Part shown: positions 33,951-47,335 of the stretch, one piece after another
How the letters are laid out: every line of letters starts with the position of its first letter
How positions within the stretch are numbered: position 1 is the first letter of the stretch
Source of the DNA: Struthidea cinerea
Taxonomy: Eukaryota > Chordata > Aves > Passeriformes > Corcoracidae
Assembly (NCBI GenBank): GCA_013397865.1
Contig: VZTI01003898.1
Coordinates: 319,468-383,467 of the forward strand
Reading direction: 5' to 3'
DNA length: 64,000 nt
Translations under genes and position numbers: made by a program
Notes under the pieces: generated by a model
What the model saw: the letters and a program-made list of their open reading frames with translations, nothing else
The model's database searches: none
Told to the model about the DNA's origin: nothing

Positions 33951-36929
33951 CTAGCTGCCACGACACCCCAATGCTTCTATATGTGCCAAACAAAATACAA
34001 AATCATACCTTCAGAGGGAAAACAGAGGATCCCCACAAATTCTCTTGCATCTTTGGGTGAATTTTTACTGCAGCCCTTGAACTGATTTAAACAATTTTGT
34101 GTTTAAGTACACTATAACTAGTGTACCATGCGTTGGGCAGTGTCCTACCACTGTAACTTGTTGTACAAGGAGTCTGAATAGATACAGACACAATCCAATT
34201 TTTCATATACACTTAGACCAGCACCAGTCCTCAGCCTGGCTTTGGGTCCATGACCCAGCCCAGCTCTGCTGCCCAGAGGTGGTGACTGAGCAGTCCCATT
34301 CCGGGGTGGCTACATGACCATGGTGGGTCTGGTTTTTATCTCATCACCAAGTAAAACCTCACTCCCTTGGAAGGAGTCTGTTTCTGGCATTCCTGCCTCC
34401 AGGGATGCCTCCAGGGGCCTGTTTGATGCCTTCTGCAGATGAACCTTCTTGCCCTCCATTCCTCTTCCTTCATTTTCTGGTCACAAATCACTACTGCTGA
34501 GTAGTTGCAATGTGTATTTCCCCTTCACATCATTTTGAATACACATTGTTCTCTCTTTTCTCCAACTGTGGACATCAGACCTGCAGCCTGCTCTCACTGA
34601 AGACAGAAGCAGCATTTGCAGGATCGGAGCAAGGGCTCTGAAAGGCACGTGGCAACAGACAGTACTCAGAGGAGCCAGGCAACTTGACATCAGGGCTCTC
34701 ATGTTGAAAACAAACTTACTATGGAGCACCAGAGGAAGCTATAGAGGGAAGACTTTCACACCCATAACTCCTCCAACGTTTAGAGAATGCCATGCTCAGA
34801 TCTTCACGCAGATACAGAGAGCATCCCTGAGGAAAGATAGGCCGAGGGTAGCCATTTCCTATGGTGAAAATCAATGTGCCTTGAAGCATGAGAGGTCTTC
34901 ACTAACAAGGAAAATAGTAACAAAGAGGCTTTAGTTTGCATGCAAGAAAAATACATAGTTTTTTACAGCATGCTGATAAGCATCCATCTGCCTACTAGCA
35001 TCAGGTTTGCTGACATAGGTGAAGTGAAAATTACACCATAATTACTTAGTCCTTCCTTTTGTCTTTCTGCTTACCTAACCCATGGGGCAAAAAGCAAGAA
35101 ATGCAAACTGACCAATTTGATTCACTAAAATGATTAGGGACAACATTCAAAATTAGGTTTCTGCTCTGATCACTTCTATCTGTAAGGAACACAGGTGTAC
35201 CCCTTTATATGGTGCACACTTGCCTGAACCTCTGAATTGCCAGAGAAAATTAAATTGCAATTCTGGCCCGATTTACACTGTGAATTCCTGCTTTTCAATT
35301 TTAGCCTGAACCACTGGGTAAAAAGTTCATCTGTGCTTCCAGTGTTTAAAATGGGAACTGCTTCATCAAAATCCAATATAATTTTTTTAATGAGATACTT
35401 TTTCTGATTGAATTGAAAGAAAAAGCCAAGACACAAGCATTTACGGGTTTTAACTAGAAGTTCAAGCAGTAACAAGTATATGTCTTTACATGTTCCCCAG
35501 TCTTATCTTTCTCCTTGTCATTCCGTAGGCAAATGAAGGGGACAGTGAAACCTGAGCCTGAAAAGCTCAGGGTGGTTTCTCTGTTTCTGAGCAAACACCA
35601 CTGGCATGGGGTGTCAAACGCAGAAATTGCTCTGTCTTGCCAGAGGGACTCAGGAGAAGGAGTGCAAGAAGGAGCACAAGCAGACAAAATTGAAAACAAG
35701 ATGAAACATTATGTCCCCATGATGAAAGTAATGAGTAGCACCTAAAAGATGGACAAAGAGTAAAAGTTCAAAGAAAATATCATGTCTTCTCCCCCAGCAA
35801 TTTCCACACTTACAGACAAGTAACTGTAATATATAGTTAGTGACAGAATTCAGCCTGGCGCTGACTCAGGAACAAAGACAATTTACAGCCCCACAGTGAT
35901 CCATATAATACTGTGAGACAATGGGCAGACGGCTTTGGAGGACAATGGTTCTGAATTTCCTACCTTCTTAATCTCACCTCTGCAGATATTCTGGCTCCTA
36001 GATCCATTTAAAAAAGTGATTGGATACATTTTCTCACTACTGTTACTTGATTTCAATGTTCTCTTCTTTGTCCACCCACAGAAAAGTACTAAAAGAGGAG
36101 GCAGAGGTGTTCTGTCCACACAGTATTAGAGAAGAAATCGAATACTTCTTCTGGAAGCTTAGGACATTAGGATATCTGTTCAGACTGAAGGCATTCCATG
36201 TCACTAATAGCAGCTAGGAAGTGGAAGCACACCACATAATTTGTAAAAATAATTAACTAACACAGCTTGGGGCAACAAATACAAACCTGACATACTGTCT
36301 CCAGTATTTAAGTCATGGGTAAGCATTGAAAAAGTTTGCCTCTGCCCTGGCATGGACAACCTTGGAGATTCAACACTTAGCTGGACTAGGCCTTGAATAA
36401 GCTGAGGTTACATTAGAGTTTGCTCTCTCTGAAAAGGGGGTTAGACTATACAAATAACACCTGATCTATTTTTTTTTATTATTGCACTTCAACTATATTT
36501 AAATTAAATTTGTTAATAGAACCAATACAGAAAGCCAAAGAAACAGATGATTTTTTTCTCAGAATAAATCTCTTTTCCACCATGAAAGTAGAAATAAGAC
36601 ATTAGTTCAAGTGAGGTATACAGTGTTCTCAGCCATGTATGCCGGAAAATAAAGGGTGTTGGATATGCACTGAAAAACAAATCAGTGATCTTGTGCTAAT
36701 TAATGCAGAGCAGTACAGACACTGACATGTAAATTGTATGATATTATCAGCACATATTCAATGATAGAGAAAAATGCACTATTTCTTTTGCACTACTTTA
36801 CATTATCTCAGCATGAAAATTTTAGCAAAACAGAACATCACAAGTAAATTAATCCCTCCCCTCATTCACCCTTTCCTCCTTCACAGAGCAGTGCAGTTCC
36901 ACTAACACTCAAAAAACCTGATTTCTGGT
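33951..36929. other. Unique stretch, no gene recognised
   Basis: A moderately GC-richer patch lies at about 34220-34460; otherwise the sequence is AT-rich. Open frames are short (99 codons or fewer). No repeat family was recognised. Confidence 0.5.
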
Positions 36930-37562
36930 TGTCTTGGGGTAACTTTATGATGTGTATCCCCTATTGTTAACCTATGCCCACCAATCTTTTCTGTGCCTTT
37001 AAACTGAGCCTGAGAGGGGACAGAGTAAAAAAACTGAATGAACTTTTCAAAGCAGTTGTTTCAAGGACACCAAGAGACACTCCTCTGCTTTTGGTCAGCA
37101 GTGAGAGCAAGGCGGGGAAAAAACACCCTTGGGCTTTTCAGCCACCTTTTCTTTCGGCTCTTTTTTTTTTGGCCGGAGACGGAGAGTTGAACTTTGTTTT
37201 CCTGGGATTTTGGTTTTTCGTCTCCTCTTCTGGACTGTTTCAACAACATCTGAACACATCGGGTGAATCTTTCCCAGAGGCCCAGGGGGTGGGCCCTCGC
37301 TGACCCAGCTCTGAGGAGGAGAGAGACCACACCTACAGAAGGACTCTGAAATCATCCCAGGTTTTCTCTCCACAGCGAGAGTTTTCATTATTTAGTATTA
37401 TTATCCCTTTCCTGTGTGTTTGTTAAATAAATAGCTTTTATCTCTTTCACTTTCCTTCAAAGAAAATGTCTTTTTTTTTCCCCGAACCTGGTGGGGGAGG
37501 GGTGGTTGTAAACCACCTTCTATCAGAGGATATTTTCCTCCAAATTTGTCCAAACTGGGACA
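36930..37562 (+). mobile_element. Solo LTR of an ERVL-like endogenous retrovirus (633 bp), exact 5-bp target duplication
   Basis: The element begins TGTCTTGGGGTAAC and ends AACTGGGACA, so the termini are inverted (TGTC/GACA) as in a retroviral LTR. CTGGT flanks it exactly on both sides (36925-36929 and 37563-37567). A polyadenylation signal AATAAA at 37426-37431 follows a T-rich stretch and sets the plus orientation. Five-base duplications fit class III (ERVL) or some class I elements, and the wording resembles a common songbird LTR I remember. There is no internal coding sequence on either side, so this is a solo LTR from homologous recombination of a once complete provirus. The exact duplication and clean ends suggest it is relatively young. 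Confidence 0.88.
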
Positions 37563-37714
37563 CTGGTTTACACTTGACTAAAAATCAAAATTATATTCAT
37601 CAACTGGAAGAAATTAATTTCAAAAACATGACATAATACAAAAGGATGAATGCAAAAAAATTGAATATAGAAGTGAGTAAATGGCTACGTAATTACATAA
37701 AGCAAAGGTTCAAC

Positions 37715-37960
37715 ACAGCAGAACAAGAAACCTCAGAGTTGAGTATGTGTCAAAAAACATTCTAGGAGGTATAAACAGAGTCAAACACATGGCATATGAA
37801 GCAGTCCTTTTGCTCCACTCAGTGCTGGTAAGACCCCATTTGGTAGGATTTGCATTAATAAAAAAGCCCCAGGAAACTATTACTATAAAAATGTAGTAAC
37901 TATGACCCCTGAGAAAGATCCAGTGAGTTTGGGTTGTTCAGATGGACAGAATTAGACTGA
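37715..37960 (+). mobile_element. Old degraded CR1 LINE fragment (ORF2 C-terminal region)
   Basis: CTTTTGCTCCACTCAGTGCT followed by GGTAAGACCCCATTTGG matches the CR1 'LY.ALVRPHLEY' coding segment. About 110 bp later GAGTTTGGGTTGTTCAG matches the 'LGLF(S)' segment. The frame is destroyed and similarity fades after about 37960. Confidence 0.6.
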
Positions 37961-40900
37961 GAACATGCTAATAACTGACAATTAGTTGTCCTTTTATGAC
38001 CATAATTATGATATTTAGTTCACAATAGCTAAAGAAATTGGTGAATGTTTCTACAAGTGAGGAATGCTCTCAAGCACAAAAGAGCTCACAAGGCACATGG
38101 GGTGGGGTTTTGTGGAGGCATATGATTAAAAACTAATATGAGATATATTGTCTCAAATGTTGCACAAGTGTTAATTACTGTTTGGGCTGCTTATTTTCAG
38201 TCGTCCAAAAGTGCAAAAATTGGAATGTTAGCAGTAAAAATCTGCAGATGTCGGTTTATTATACAACTTATGCTGAAAATTTATTTCAGAGTTAGAACAA
38301 AAACAAGTGGGTGCCAAGAAGGAGAGGTAGAGATCTTTGGTAGATTCTTTCCTCATTTTCTTAAGGACTGTACTTATAACTTTGCATAGAAAAAGGTAAT
38401 TTTAGATTTGAACTGAAGGCATTTTTTGTAGCTCTTCAAAGCAGATGTTCTCACAAAAAAAAATTCTATGAACATCCTTTTTCCTACTGAAGTTTGTTTT
38501 ATTTTAAAGAGTGTACAGAGACAAAGTGTAGCAAAGGAGTGTCTTCAGACATGATTCAGTAAGTGGCTGTTCAAAAGTGCAAAGAAAATTAAGTTTCTTA
38601 CAGAAAACGCATATATTCTGATTTATACATAGTGGAGTACAGCTAACCGCCTTATAAAGTCCAGCTTTATGGCTTATGAATTCAATAATTTAGTTTGCTT
38701 TTTCCATCTACATTTTGTAGAGAAAATTTTAAAAAACCAAACCTAAATAATCTTCTCCTCTGCATAGGACAAATAATTTAGAAAAACGCATATTAACCTG
38801 ATAACTTCTGTGGTGAATACAAACATATCTGGAGAAGAGATAACTAAAGTAATATTTCTTGAGAAAATAATTTCTCAAATAGACTTTGTCACTGAGTACC
38901 TACCAAAGCAACTGAAATCAAAAGACTTAAGGGAATCAGTCAACTTCTGAGTACATTTTCCTTTAAGCTTGTTTCATCTGTTCTTATTCTTAAATTTCAG
39001 TGCTATATAGCAAAAATGATGTGTCAGATTTTAATTATAGAGATTATGACTAGAATTCCAGTCTGAACTTTTGCATATCAAGAGAGGATTTTCTGGATTA
39101 AATTCTGTTCCTTGCCAACCCATTCAGTACTAGCACAAATATTGGTTGTTTTAAATGACAGACTGTACTTACAGCTCCTGTATCTAGTGCTTTCTCATGC
39201 AGGGATCTCTAATGACGTTAAAGCTTTTAATTAGTAAAGTGTACAATTAATGTTTTGCGTATATTTATGGAAAGCAGTTCATGCAGGCTATAGAAAAAAT
39301 TTTGTCATTTGATATATGGCATCAATTTAATATGATTCATCCACTCAAGTCAAAATTAAAATCAAGTATTTCAGGGTTTTGAAACTGAATGAAGAAAGCA
39401 AAATCAGCAAATGTCTTGACCGAAGCACTGTAGTTAACCTCCATATTTTGCACAATATGCTGCATGAACTTTGTTAGAAAATCAATGTGAGGTCAACAGT
39501 GAAGTTCTCCTGATTTACAAGCAGTCAGAATTTAATCCGGATTTTACAAAGAATCCAAAGAACAATTTTATTCCCAAACATCCAACTTGTGTTTGACTTT
39601 CAAGTCTTATTTGATTTTCTTTGTGAGACAAAGGAAAAGGAACAAGCAAATCATTGAGAAAAGCTGCTTCTTAGGCAGTTCTTTGTTAAAGGTTTTCAGG
39701 GAATTAACTGTAGCAAAAGATCATCCACAGGAAAGGAAAAGATAGAAGGAATAAAAGTGACTCAAAGCTCCTGAAAGTAGTGACCTACCTTTACAGAAGA
39801 TTAAGTGAGAGAAGTTTTCAGACGCTAAACATGTCACAGACATTCAAAGTGTTCTCATTTGTTCTATGTAGGTTCGTTCTATTCTCACCCTCTAATGCAA
39901 AGAGATAAAAAGGTTGATACTGGGAACTGTATAAATTTCCTGAATGCCTATGGAGGACTGCTTCACACAAAAGCTTTGAACAAATACTGCATTAAAAGAA
40001 TTTTGATATTTTATATCAAGCTGAACTCTACAAGAACAGGGGAAAAAGAGAAAGGGATTGACATGCTTCCAATTCATTTCCAGCTAGCTATGAAAGCCAG
40101 AGCAGATTCAATCCCAGCATTATATTCTCAACCACAGTGCTTGCACCAAGATATGCTTGGTTCTGCATTTACAGCAGCAAACCAAAAGTTAGTCTGCACA
40201 CCTAAGTGCCTCCTCTGAAGTGCGTAAATGTACCTTTACAGACAGAGTAAATATAGGCTTATTTTTTCCCAGAATGTCTTTACAGCAGTATTATAGAAAT
40301 ATTTGCATTAAAGAATACCATAAAAGTTTTGAGAACAATAGTAAGTGTTAAAAATACTCCATCATGGCCTTCACTACCTGAAAACATCAAAATTCTACCA
40401 GAAGGTCAGTATAAATGGTACAAAGTAGAACAACTTGTACCTTGTACCTTGATACAGAAAGGTATCACCACTGCTAAACAACAAAAAAAATACTGGGTTT
40501 CTGAGACAAATAGAAGATGTTGTTAAACAAAAATGGCACCTGTTGCAAATATCCCATTGATGAAAATTTTAAATTTCAGTGTAGCAAAACAGGAAGTATG
40601 TGTGAAAAATTTATATGCCTTTGTTCAAAGACTGATTCAGCAGTGGTGAACATTGTTAGAGTTTGGATTTTTGCACATTTCAAAAATCACAATGCAGTTT
40701 CAGTTCCAGCTGAAGAAAATTAATACATAAGTTTCAGATCCATATTTTATTTCATTTTTCCCATGTCATAATGAACGTCAGACAGGACAGATTCAAAATA
40801 ACATCCGTTGCTCCAAGCATATGAATGACACCAGTGTCTCAAACCATGACTGTGAAGACATGCAGGACCAGAAATACTGTTTTGCTCCATCCTGCCTCAG

Positions 40901-43384
40901 TCTGGTTTTTGAAAAAAGCCAGCAGAATGCCTCCTTAGAGATTGCCACCGTTTGTGTTGAATGATATCTTGAGAAGAGTTATTTTTCACACAGCAAAGCC
41001 TCTGGGCTTCACAAAGCTGTGTTGCAGAGAGAGGTGTTTGGAAAACTATACGCAGAGGAAATTGCAAGGTATGAAACCTTAAACCTGGAGGAAATTTAGT
41101 CATGGAAAGCAGTGTTAAATTGCACAAACTATGCACTAGTCTCTAGCACACATGACTATCAGACAATCCCATGTATGTGTTAGGTACTTATGAACACTGG
41201 AGCGTTTTAGGCCTAGCCCTTCTTTTTCAGGAACAGCATTTTGCCCAGGGATCACAGTCTGGCAGCCATCTGTCACTACCTTAGCAAATCTCAGACACCT
41301 AAATATCATTTGTTGTTCCCATGTTTGCTGAACAGCTCCAGTTTAAATAGATTCTTTTCAGGCAAGAATTTGAAACTCTTTATAGCTATCTGTACAGCCT
41401 CATTGTACCCTCAAAGCATACTGGGTCTCCGTGAGAGTGAACTGCAGGCAGAGGAACACAACAGCACAGAAATCCTTATCTGCTGAAGCAACAGAGATGT
41501 GCATGCTGTCCTCTGTGACTGTGACATGGAAAGAGAGACGTTAGGTGCTGGGACAGGTTACCCTTGATGCTGCTTTAAAAAAATGAACAGAATTTAACTT
41601 TTCCTAGGGCAGCTCTGGGAGGAACAAAACAAGCACTCAAGGACATTGCTCTCATCTCTGCTGGGTGCTATGCTTTCTCGCCTGAGCAGAGAAGCTGCAC
41701 GTAGTATTTAGCAAATAACCTTCAGTTGTCCTCTATAACTATTGACCATGGCTGCTTGCATTAAGTGGGTTTTTTTCTGTAATTTCAGTCCCAATTTTTT
41801 CAACTGAAAGAGTCCATACTAATATATAGATAGAAACAACTTTTTTTTTGGTCAGAAGGGAACAGAAAGGCATTTCAATCCTCCAGAGCCTTTGCTCTAA
41901 TTACTAGATTACCCTTCTTCCTGTCAGATACCTAAGATCAAAATTTCAGTATGTCAGTACAGTGGCAAGAAGACAAACATGCAAATTATAACCTCTGTAA
42001 TTTTCAAAAAGCACATGAATTGAAGCAGAAAATAAATAATCTGAGATGATTGATAGAACATAGAGGAGCTTTTTGTTCCAGTCAGCTATTTAATGGTCAA
42101 CAAAAATACAGATCCTGTAGCTTTTGTCTTCAACAACATTGGGAACTGTGATTATCTTGTTGGTACTGCAACTCAGTACTATTCTTATTTGCTCTGTAAG
42201 ATTATGAACAGAATAAACTTTCAAAGGAAGTATCTTCTCTAATCATTTACAAAGATGAGTTGTGCAATCATATGTTTTTCACTTTACAGAGTGCTCTAGC
42301 TGCTGACACTTTCTTTGTTGCCCCTATTCCCTGTTAATGCAGTCTTGCCATTGTGGTTTCCAAGTCAGAAAAAAAAATGTAGTCCTGGCAGCAGTTTCAG
42401 TTTTCCTCTCACAGAGACCTTTTGATAACTAAAACTCTTTTGATGTAGATGCAATCAATTAGCATAAGACTATGCTGGGAAGTTTTCCACATGAAAAAAA
42501 AATAAATAATTGGGAGTTCTTACATCCAGACAGTGAAAGGCTTTAATTTGCTTGCTATGCATACCATTCAAACTCATTTTAGCACATACCTGTTATTATT
42601 TTCTGAAAACACTGTAAATACAACAGCAACCATGAAGAAGTAATGCCGATATTTCTACCATCCCCAAGAGAAAGGTCATGAAGAAACTCAGATGCTTGCC
42701 AACTATTCTTACTTTCCTTACCACAAAACAAGGGGAAAGGGTTTTACTTTGATGTACTCTCAGATGACCTTTCTGTACCCACGCAAAATCACGGTTTTGG
42801 GTATTGGTTATGCTATAGGGTAATTTGTGTATACACACACACATAGTGTAGCCACAATCAATGGATCTATACCCAAATCTAGCTGTGGTGGCACCTTTAA
42901 ATACTGGCAATTACAAGACCAACAGAGGAAATTAATTCTATTTCCAAAAATGCCAATACTTGTCCACAGGTGTCATAATTAACACTCAATTATATCAGCA
43001 CGTATTTTAGTTAAGAATGAGATGGTGTTATTTCAGGTACACATCAAAAAGTAAGAGCAGGAACTCCAGACATATTTCAGAGCAACTGAGTAATGAATGA
43101 TGTTTAAAAAGACAGCTATTTAGCTAACTGCTAATCCCTCAACAAGGATGGTAAGCAAAAAAGTGATGAAAGGTTTTAAAAAACCCCAAGAAATCTTAGC
43201 CTACTTCTAAGCCGGCCAATATTTCATGGAATAACAACCTGACATGATAGAAAGGTAGTATTTAAGGAGAGATTTTATAGATTATTTTCACAACATTTTA
43301 GAATGCTGGTAAGCTTTCCAGCTTTTTCAGTGAAGGTAAGACAAACAAAAATGCAACACAATGATTTCTAATGACATAAGAAGT
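37961..43384. other. Unique AT-rich stretch, no gene recognised
   Basis: Anonymous sequence. The longest open frame is 119 codons at 39859-40218 (plus), with no recognisable domain. A short GTACCTT direct repeat at about 40437-40452 is the only local structure noted. Confidence 0.55.
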
Positions 43385-43984
43385 TGTGCTGGTTTTGGTG
43401 AGGATAGAAATATTTTTATGCACAGTACCTAGTATGAGGCTGTGGTTTGTATTTGTGCTGAAAATGCTGTCAATAAGACTGAGATATTTTTGCTATTGCT
43501 GAGCAGTGCTGACATAGAGACAAGGCTTTTTCTGGTTGTGGAATTGCCTGGCCAGTGAGGAAGATGCATGTGCACAAAAAGTTGAGAGGAGACACATCTG
43601 GGACCAGTGACTGCAACTGACCAAAGGAATATTCCAAACCATATCATATCGTTCTCAGCACGTAAAGCTGGGGAAAATCAAGGCATGGGGTGATATTCAG
43701 AGCGATGGCGTTTGTCTTCCCCAGTCACCATTACGCACAATGGGCCCCTGCTGTCCCGGAGATGGCTGAACACCTGCCTGACATGGGAAGCAGTGAAATA
43801 ATTCCTTGTTTTGTTTTGCTTCTGTGCATGGCTATTTCTCTCCCTATTAAACTGTCTTTATCTCAACCCACGAGTTGTTTTTTTCCTTGCTTTTACTCTT
43901 CCAATTCTCTCCCAGTCCCACTGGTGGGGAAGTGAGCAAGCAGCTGTATGGTCCTTTGCTGCGAGCTGGGCTTAAACTGTGACA
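43385..43984 (+). mobile_element. Solo LTR of an avian ERVL-type endogenous retrovirus (600 bp)
   Basis: The element begins TGTGCTGGTTTTGG and ends CTTAAACTGTGACA, with TG...CA ends. The diagnostic block CTATTAAACTGTCTTTATCT then CAACCCACGAG contains an ATTAAA polyadenylation signal (about 43848) followed by the U5 start, and sets the plus orientation. The segment GATGGCGTTTGTCTTCCCCA, followed by a CACCATTACGC run, belongs to the R region of an abundant bird LTR that I recognise from memory. The flanks GAAGT and GAGGG match at only 3 of 5 bases, so any target duplication is decayed. No internal viral genes adjoin it. Open frames across it are not genes. Confidence 0.82.
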
Positions 43985-46900
43985 GAGGGGATTAAGGAAT
44001 GGTTGGTAACTGCTACTAAGCGAAAACATTATTGTATTTGGGGGGATAAGAATGAGAAAAAACTCACAGCCTTAGAAATATTTGGAGAAAATTTAGAAAC
44101 AGATACAAATACTACTCATCTGTCTGACCGTGGTAGATTCCACAGCCTTTGCACCACTGTTCAGTAGGGCTTAAGCTGGTTAGTGAATTGGTCTCTATTT
44201 CAGTTTACAGCAGTGCTAAAAAAAGGGACTTGTGCCCTTGCTCTACAATCCATTCAGACAACCTCTGGCGTGCACTGCTGGCACATGCAGCACTTTGGAA
44301 GCAATTATTAAAGAACTGCCTTTTTATAAGGTGATTAGGAGTGCACAGCACAAACAGAAAGTGACTTGAGAAACTGACTTTCCCCTCACCCCACCCCAAA
44401 ATGGTAGTAAAAATTGGTTCTCATAATTAGTATTTCATTGCTCGAGGCTTTTATTGCCCAGCACCAAGGAAACCACATGCTGGCTGCACATCAGACCAAT
44501 GGTATTCCTACAAAGTGCACGTTTCAAGTGTCCTTGTTCATTAGACATGAGAAAATCAAGATGCATGTAAAAAAGCCCAGGAGTACATAGCAGGTCTTCT
44601 TTCAGATTTAAGGGTGAGTAAAATAAACAGCCATCTATTATGACAGTAGAGCAAAAGCGGAAAAGGTAAGAGTCCAACATTCTCTATAAATATTAGCTTC
44701 CTATTAAAACTGGAAAATTGACAGATTGCTCAGTGCAATTAATCTTGTTGCTTTATCAGTGACCAGGGAAGTCAATTGCAACCCTCCCCGCCAACAACAA
44801 GCAAACAAAAACCTAAAAACCTAAAATACAAACAAAACCAAACAAACCACAAACCAAAACAAAACCAAAAATCAACAAACCACCAAAAAATCCCATGCAC
44901 CAACCAATGAACCAACCAATCGTAGAAAACAAACCCACCAATGTCAGCATGGCAAAGCTGTGACAAACACATGTGCCAATTTGATTTGTATGCTAAAAGG
45001 GTTTAAGGTTTCTGAAGGGTTCTCTGAAAAATACAAAATACAAAAATATATCAATTCATTTAATGACTAGATTAAATGCGGAACTGAAGCATACTAGCTG
45101 TATGATCACATATTCAATAATGAGGAAGAAATCAGCTGGGAAAAATTCAGTGTCACCTAGATCTCATGCTGGGGATCAGTAAAGAGATGAATTATGTTTT
45201 TTTGGAAAGTATCCCTACAAGTCATCCCACTGCCATAAGCAGCATTGGAAACTAGAAAAAGAAAATATTAGGCATTATTGGTTGAATGTAAGTTTTTATT
45301 TTATTCATTAGAAGTGTTCTATCAGAAACAGTTACCAATTCCATGAATTTAGGCAGAGAAAATAAAAAGGATTGACAAAATACTAATGTATAGTTCAAAA
45401 TAATTTGGAGTTAGCAGATCAAAAACCTTCAATAATTCATGCCTATCATTTATTTTCATAGAAAAGTAGAAAAAATAATGGCACAATTAATATTTTTTTC
45501 TTTGAGTGAATACTCACAGCTTTCCTTCCCATCTTGGTTCTTAATTGGCAATCAGGCATCCCAACTCCACTTTTCAGAAAGCAGCAGCCTTACATCCAGC
45601 TAGCACCTTCAAATTCTTGCTCTGACCATCTTCTGGAAGCAAGGGACAATCAATAAACACCTAATAAAAGAAAGGAGGATATTCTCCAAAAGTGTTAAAA
45701 ATTATTCTTGGTGCTTAAAAAGCGCCAATAGGTAGAAAAAGCAGAATGTACAAAACTTTTTGAGAGGCTAGAAAGAGAAAGGTGTGCTCTGGGGCCCGTC
45801 TCTAAATGCTTCAATTAGTTTTCATTGCATGCTTCAGGAATCCAAAGTATTTTGAGTCCAACTGTGAATCCAAATGCAAAAGGGAAATTACTCTTGTGCT
45901 GACCACAGCACCATCTGTCTTCCAGGACTCTGTTCAGGATAGTCTTAGAAGACCTTACTCACAGCTTCCCTTCTCTGGGACAGTAATTTATTACCAGTTC
46001 TGGCAGAATTCCAAGCAATTTGAATATGAACTAAAAATATGTAATTTAAATTATCTGTGTGTTTGACTCCATCAGTAATTTAATGCCGACACAGTGCTAC
46101 TTTAGAGGTCTTAAATAATCCAATTGCTTGGAAGGAGAAATTGTGGAAAACACTATATCTAAAGCTATGTCAGATAAAATCTGTACAAAGCAATTTAACA
46201 CGTGAATAAGCTCTTGTGGCAGTCTACATGTTAATTTTGATTGCAAAATGGATAATTTTCTGAAGGATTTCACAGATAATGCATTTCATTTTATTTCTCT
46301 GAGCTGGAAAAAACTGTACTGTTTATTAAAATTCTCTCATGTCTCAGGACTTTTAAAGAATAACAATAATAGGCATTTAGAAGCAAAGCCTGGAAAATCA
46401 CTTCCATGTAATGCATTGGCCTCTGTATCCTGGAAGAAAAGTATCTTTGATGCAGTCCTTCACCAAATGCGTCAGAGAGGATGTTGTGGAAATTAGAGTG
46501 TGCCTATACTGAAAGTTTTGTAGTTGTTTTTCTACCCCAGTGTAGTTCTGAGGGATCTATAGTACAGAAGGGGAACAATGCAAAAACATCAGCTCCCTGG
46601 TGGCTTAGAGCCACACGTGACTTCACCTTTGTAGCACTGCTGGGACTGATGTGGTGTTTGCCAGGACTTTTGTACCCTAAGACACTTTTCTTAGCATTAA
46701 CAATGTTTAAGATAGAAAACAGCCAACAGAAGGGGAGCATGTTAAGAGTTCTTTCAGCATTTGGTGACATAAAGAAACAAATTATTTTAAGACTCAAAGC
46801 AAGAAAAAACTCCTCTTGGAGTACACTAAGGCTTGAAATTATTTTCAAGTAGTAGAGAAGATGCAGAAGATCCTAAGACATATGAGACAATTGGAAATAC

Positions 46901-47286
46901 ATATTATTAAAATAGAGTTGATATGAAATCAACACTTTTACCATCATGCCCTGAAAAACACACAGGATCCAGGTAATAACATAGCACCTTGTTTCTGCAT
47001 AAGCCCTAGTTGGAGCATTGCCTTACTAAGCAACACCTTCACTGCTAACTCCTCTGGCAATAGTCAAAGAAATTCTGCTTATTTACTCTGGCTAATGACT
47101 GGATGCAATCTTACTCAAAGTATGAATTTAAAAAAAACCCTTTTTGTTATTTGATTCTGCAGCTGCTGAAAAAGCCAGAAAATAGAGGTTCCCTGATTAA
47201 AAACCCAGTGCTGTTTGTCAGCTGCTATCAATGCTCCAGCAGTAAGAAGACAGCTTAGTGAGACCAGATAAAACTCTGTACTGAGT
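43985..47286. other. Unique stretch, no gene recognised
   Basis: Anonymous AT-rich sequence. Open frames reach 123 codons (46481-46852, plus) without recognisable motifs. It contains the C/A-rich tract listed separately. Confidence 0.55.
44802..44896. repeat. G-free A/C-rich low-complexity tract (95 nt)
   Basis: No G occurs on the plus strand for 95 bases. The tract is built from CAAA, CCAAA and CCTAAAA words and continues more loosely to about 44930 with ACCAACCAATGAACC words. It has strong strand asymmetry. It is probably a degenerate (CAAA)n-type simple repeat. Confidence 0.8.
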
Positions 47287-47335
47287 TGTATCAGTCACAA
47301 CCAAAACATCTAGAGTTTTGGTTGTGACTGATACA
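47287..47335. repeat. Perfect 21-bp inverted repeat with 7-nt spacer
   Basis: The left arm is 47287-47307 (TGTATCAGTCA...CCAAAAC), the spacer ATCTAGA is 47308-47314, and the right arm is 47315-47335 (GTTTTGG...TGACTGATACA). The arms are exact reverse complements over 21 bp, and two further G-T pairs could extend the base of an RNA stem. Nothing else around it looks like a transposon terminal repeat, and no coding frame uses it. It is either a recent template-switch product or a hairpin-forming element. Confidence 0.93.

Noticed and set aside
43690..43935. 81-codon frame starting MAFVFPSHHYAQW
   Set aside because: It is entirely inside the R/U5 part of the solo LTR at 43385-43984.
44772..44972. 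66-codon minus-strand frame rich in Trp, Phe and Cys
   Set aside because: It is the low-complexity G/T-rich complement of the G-free tract, not a plausible protein.
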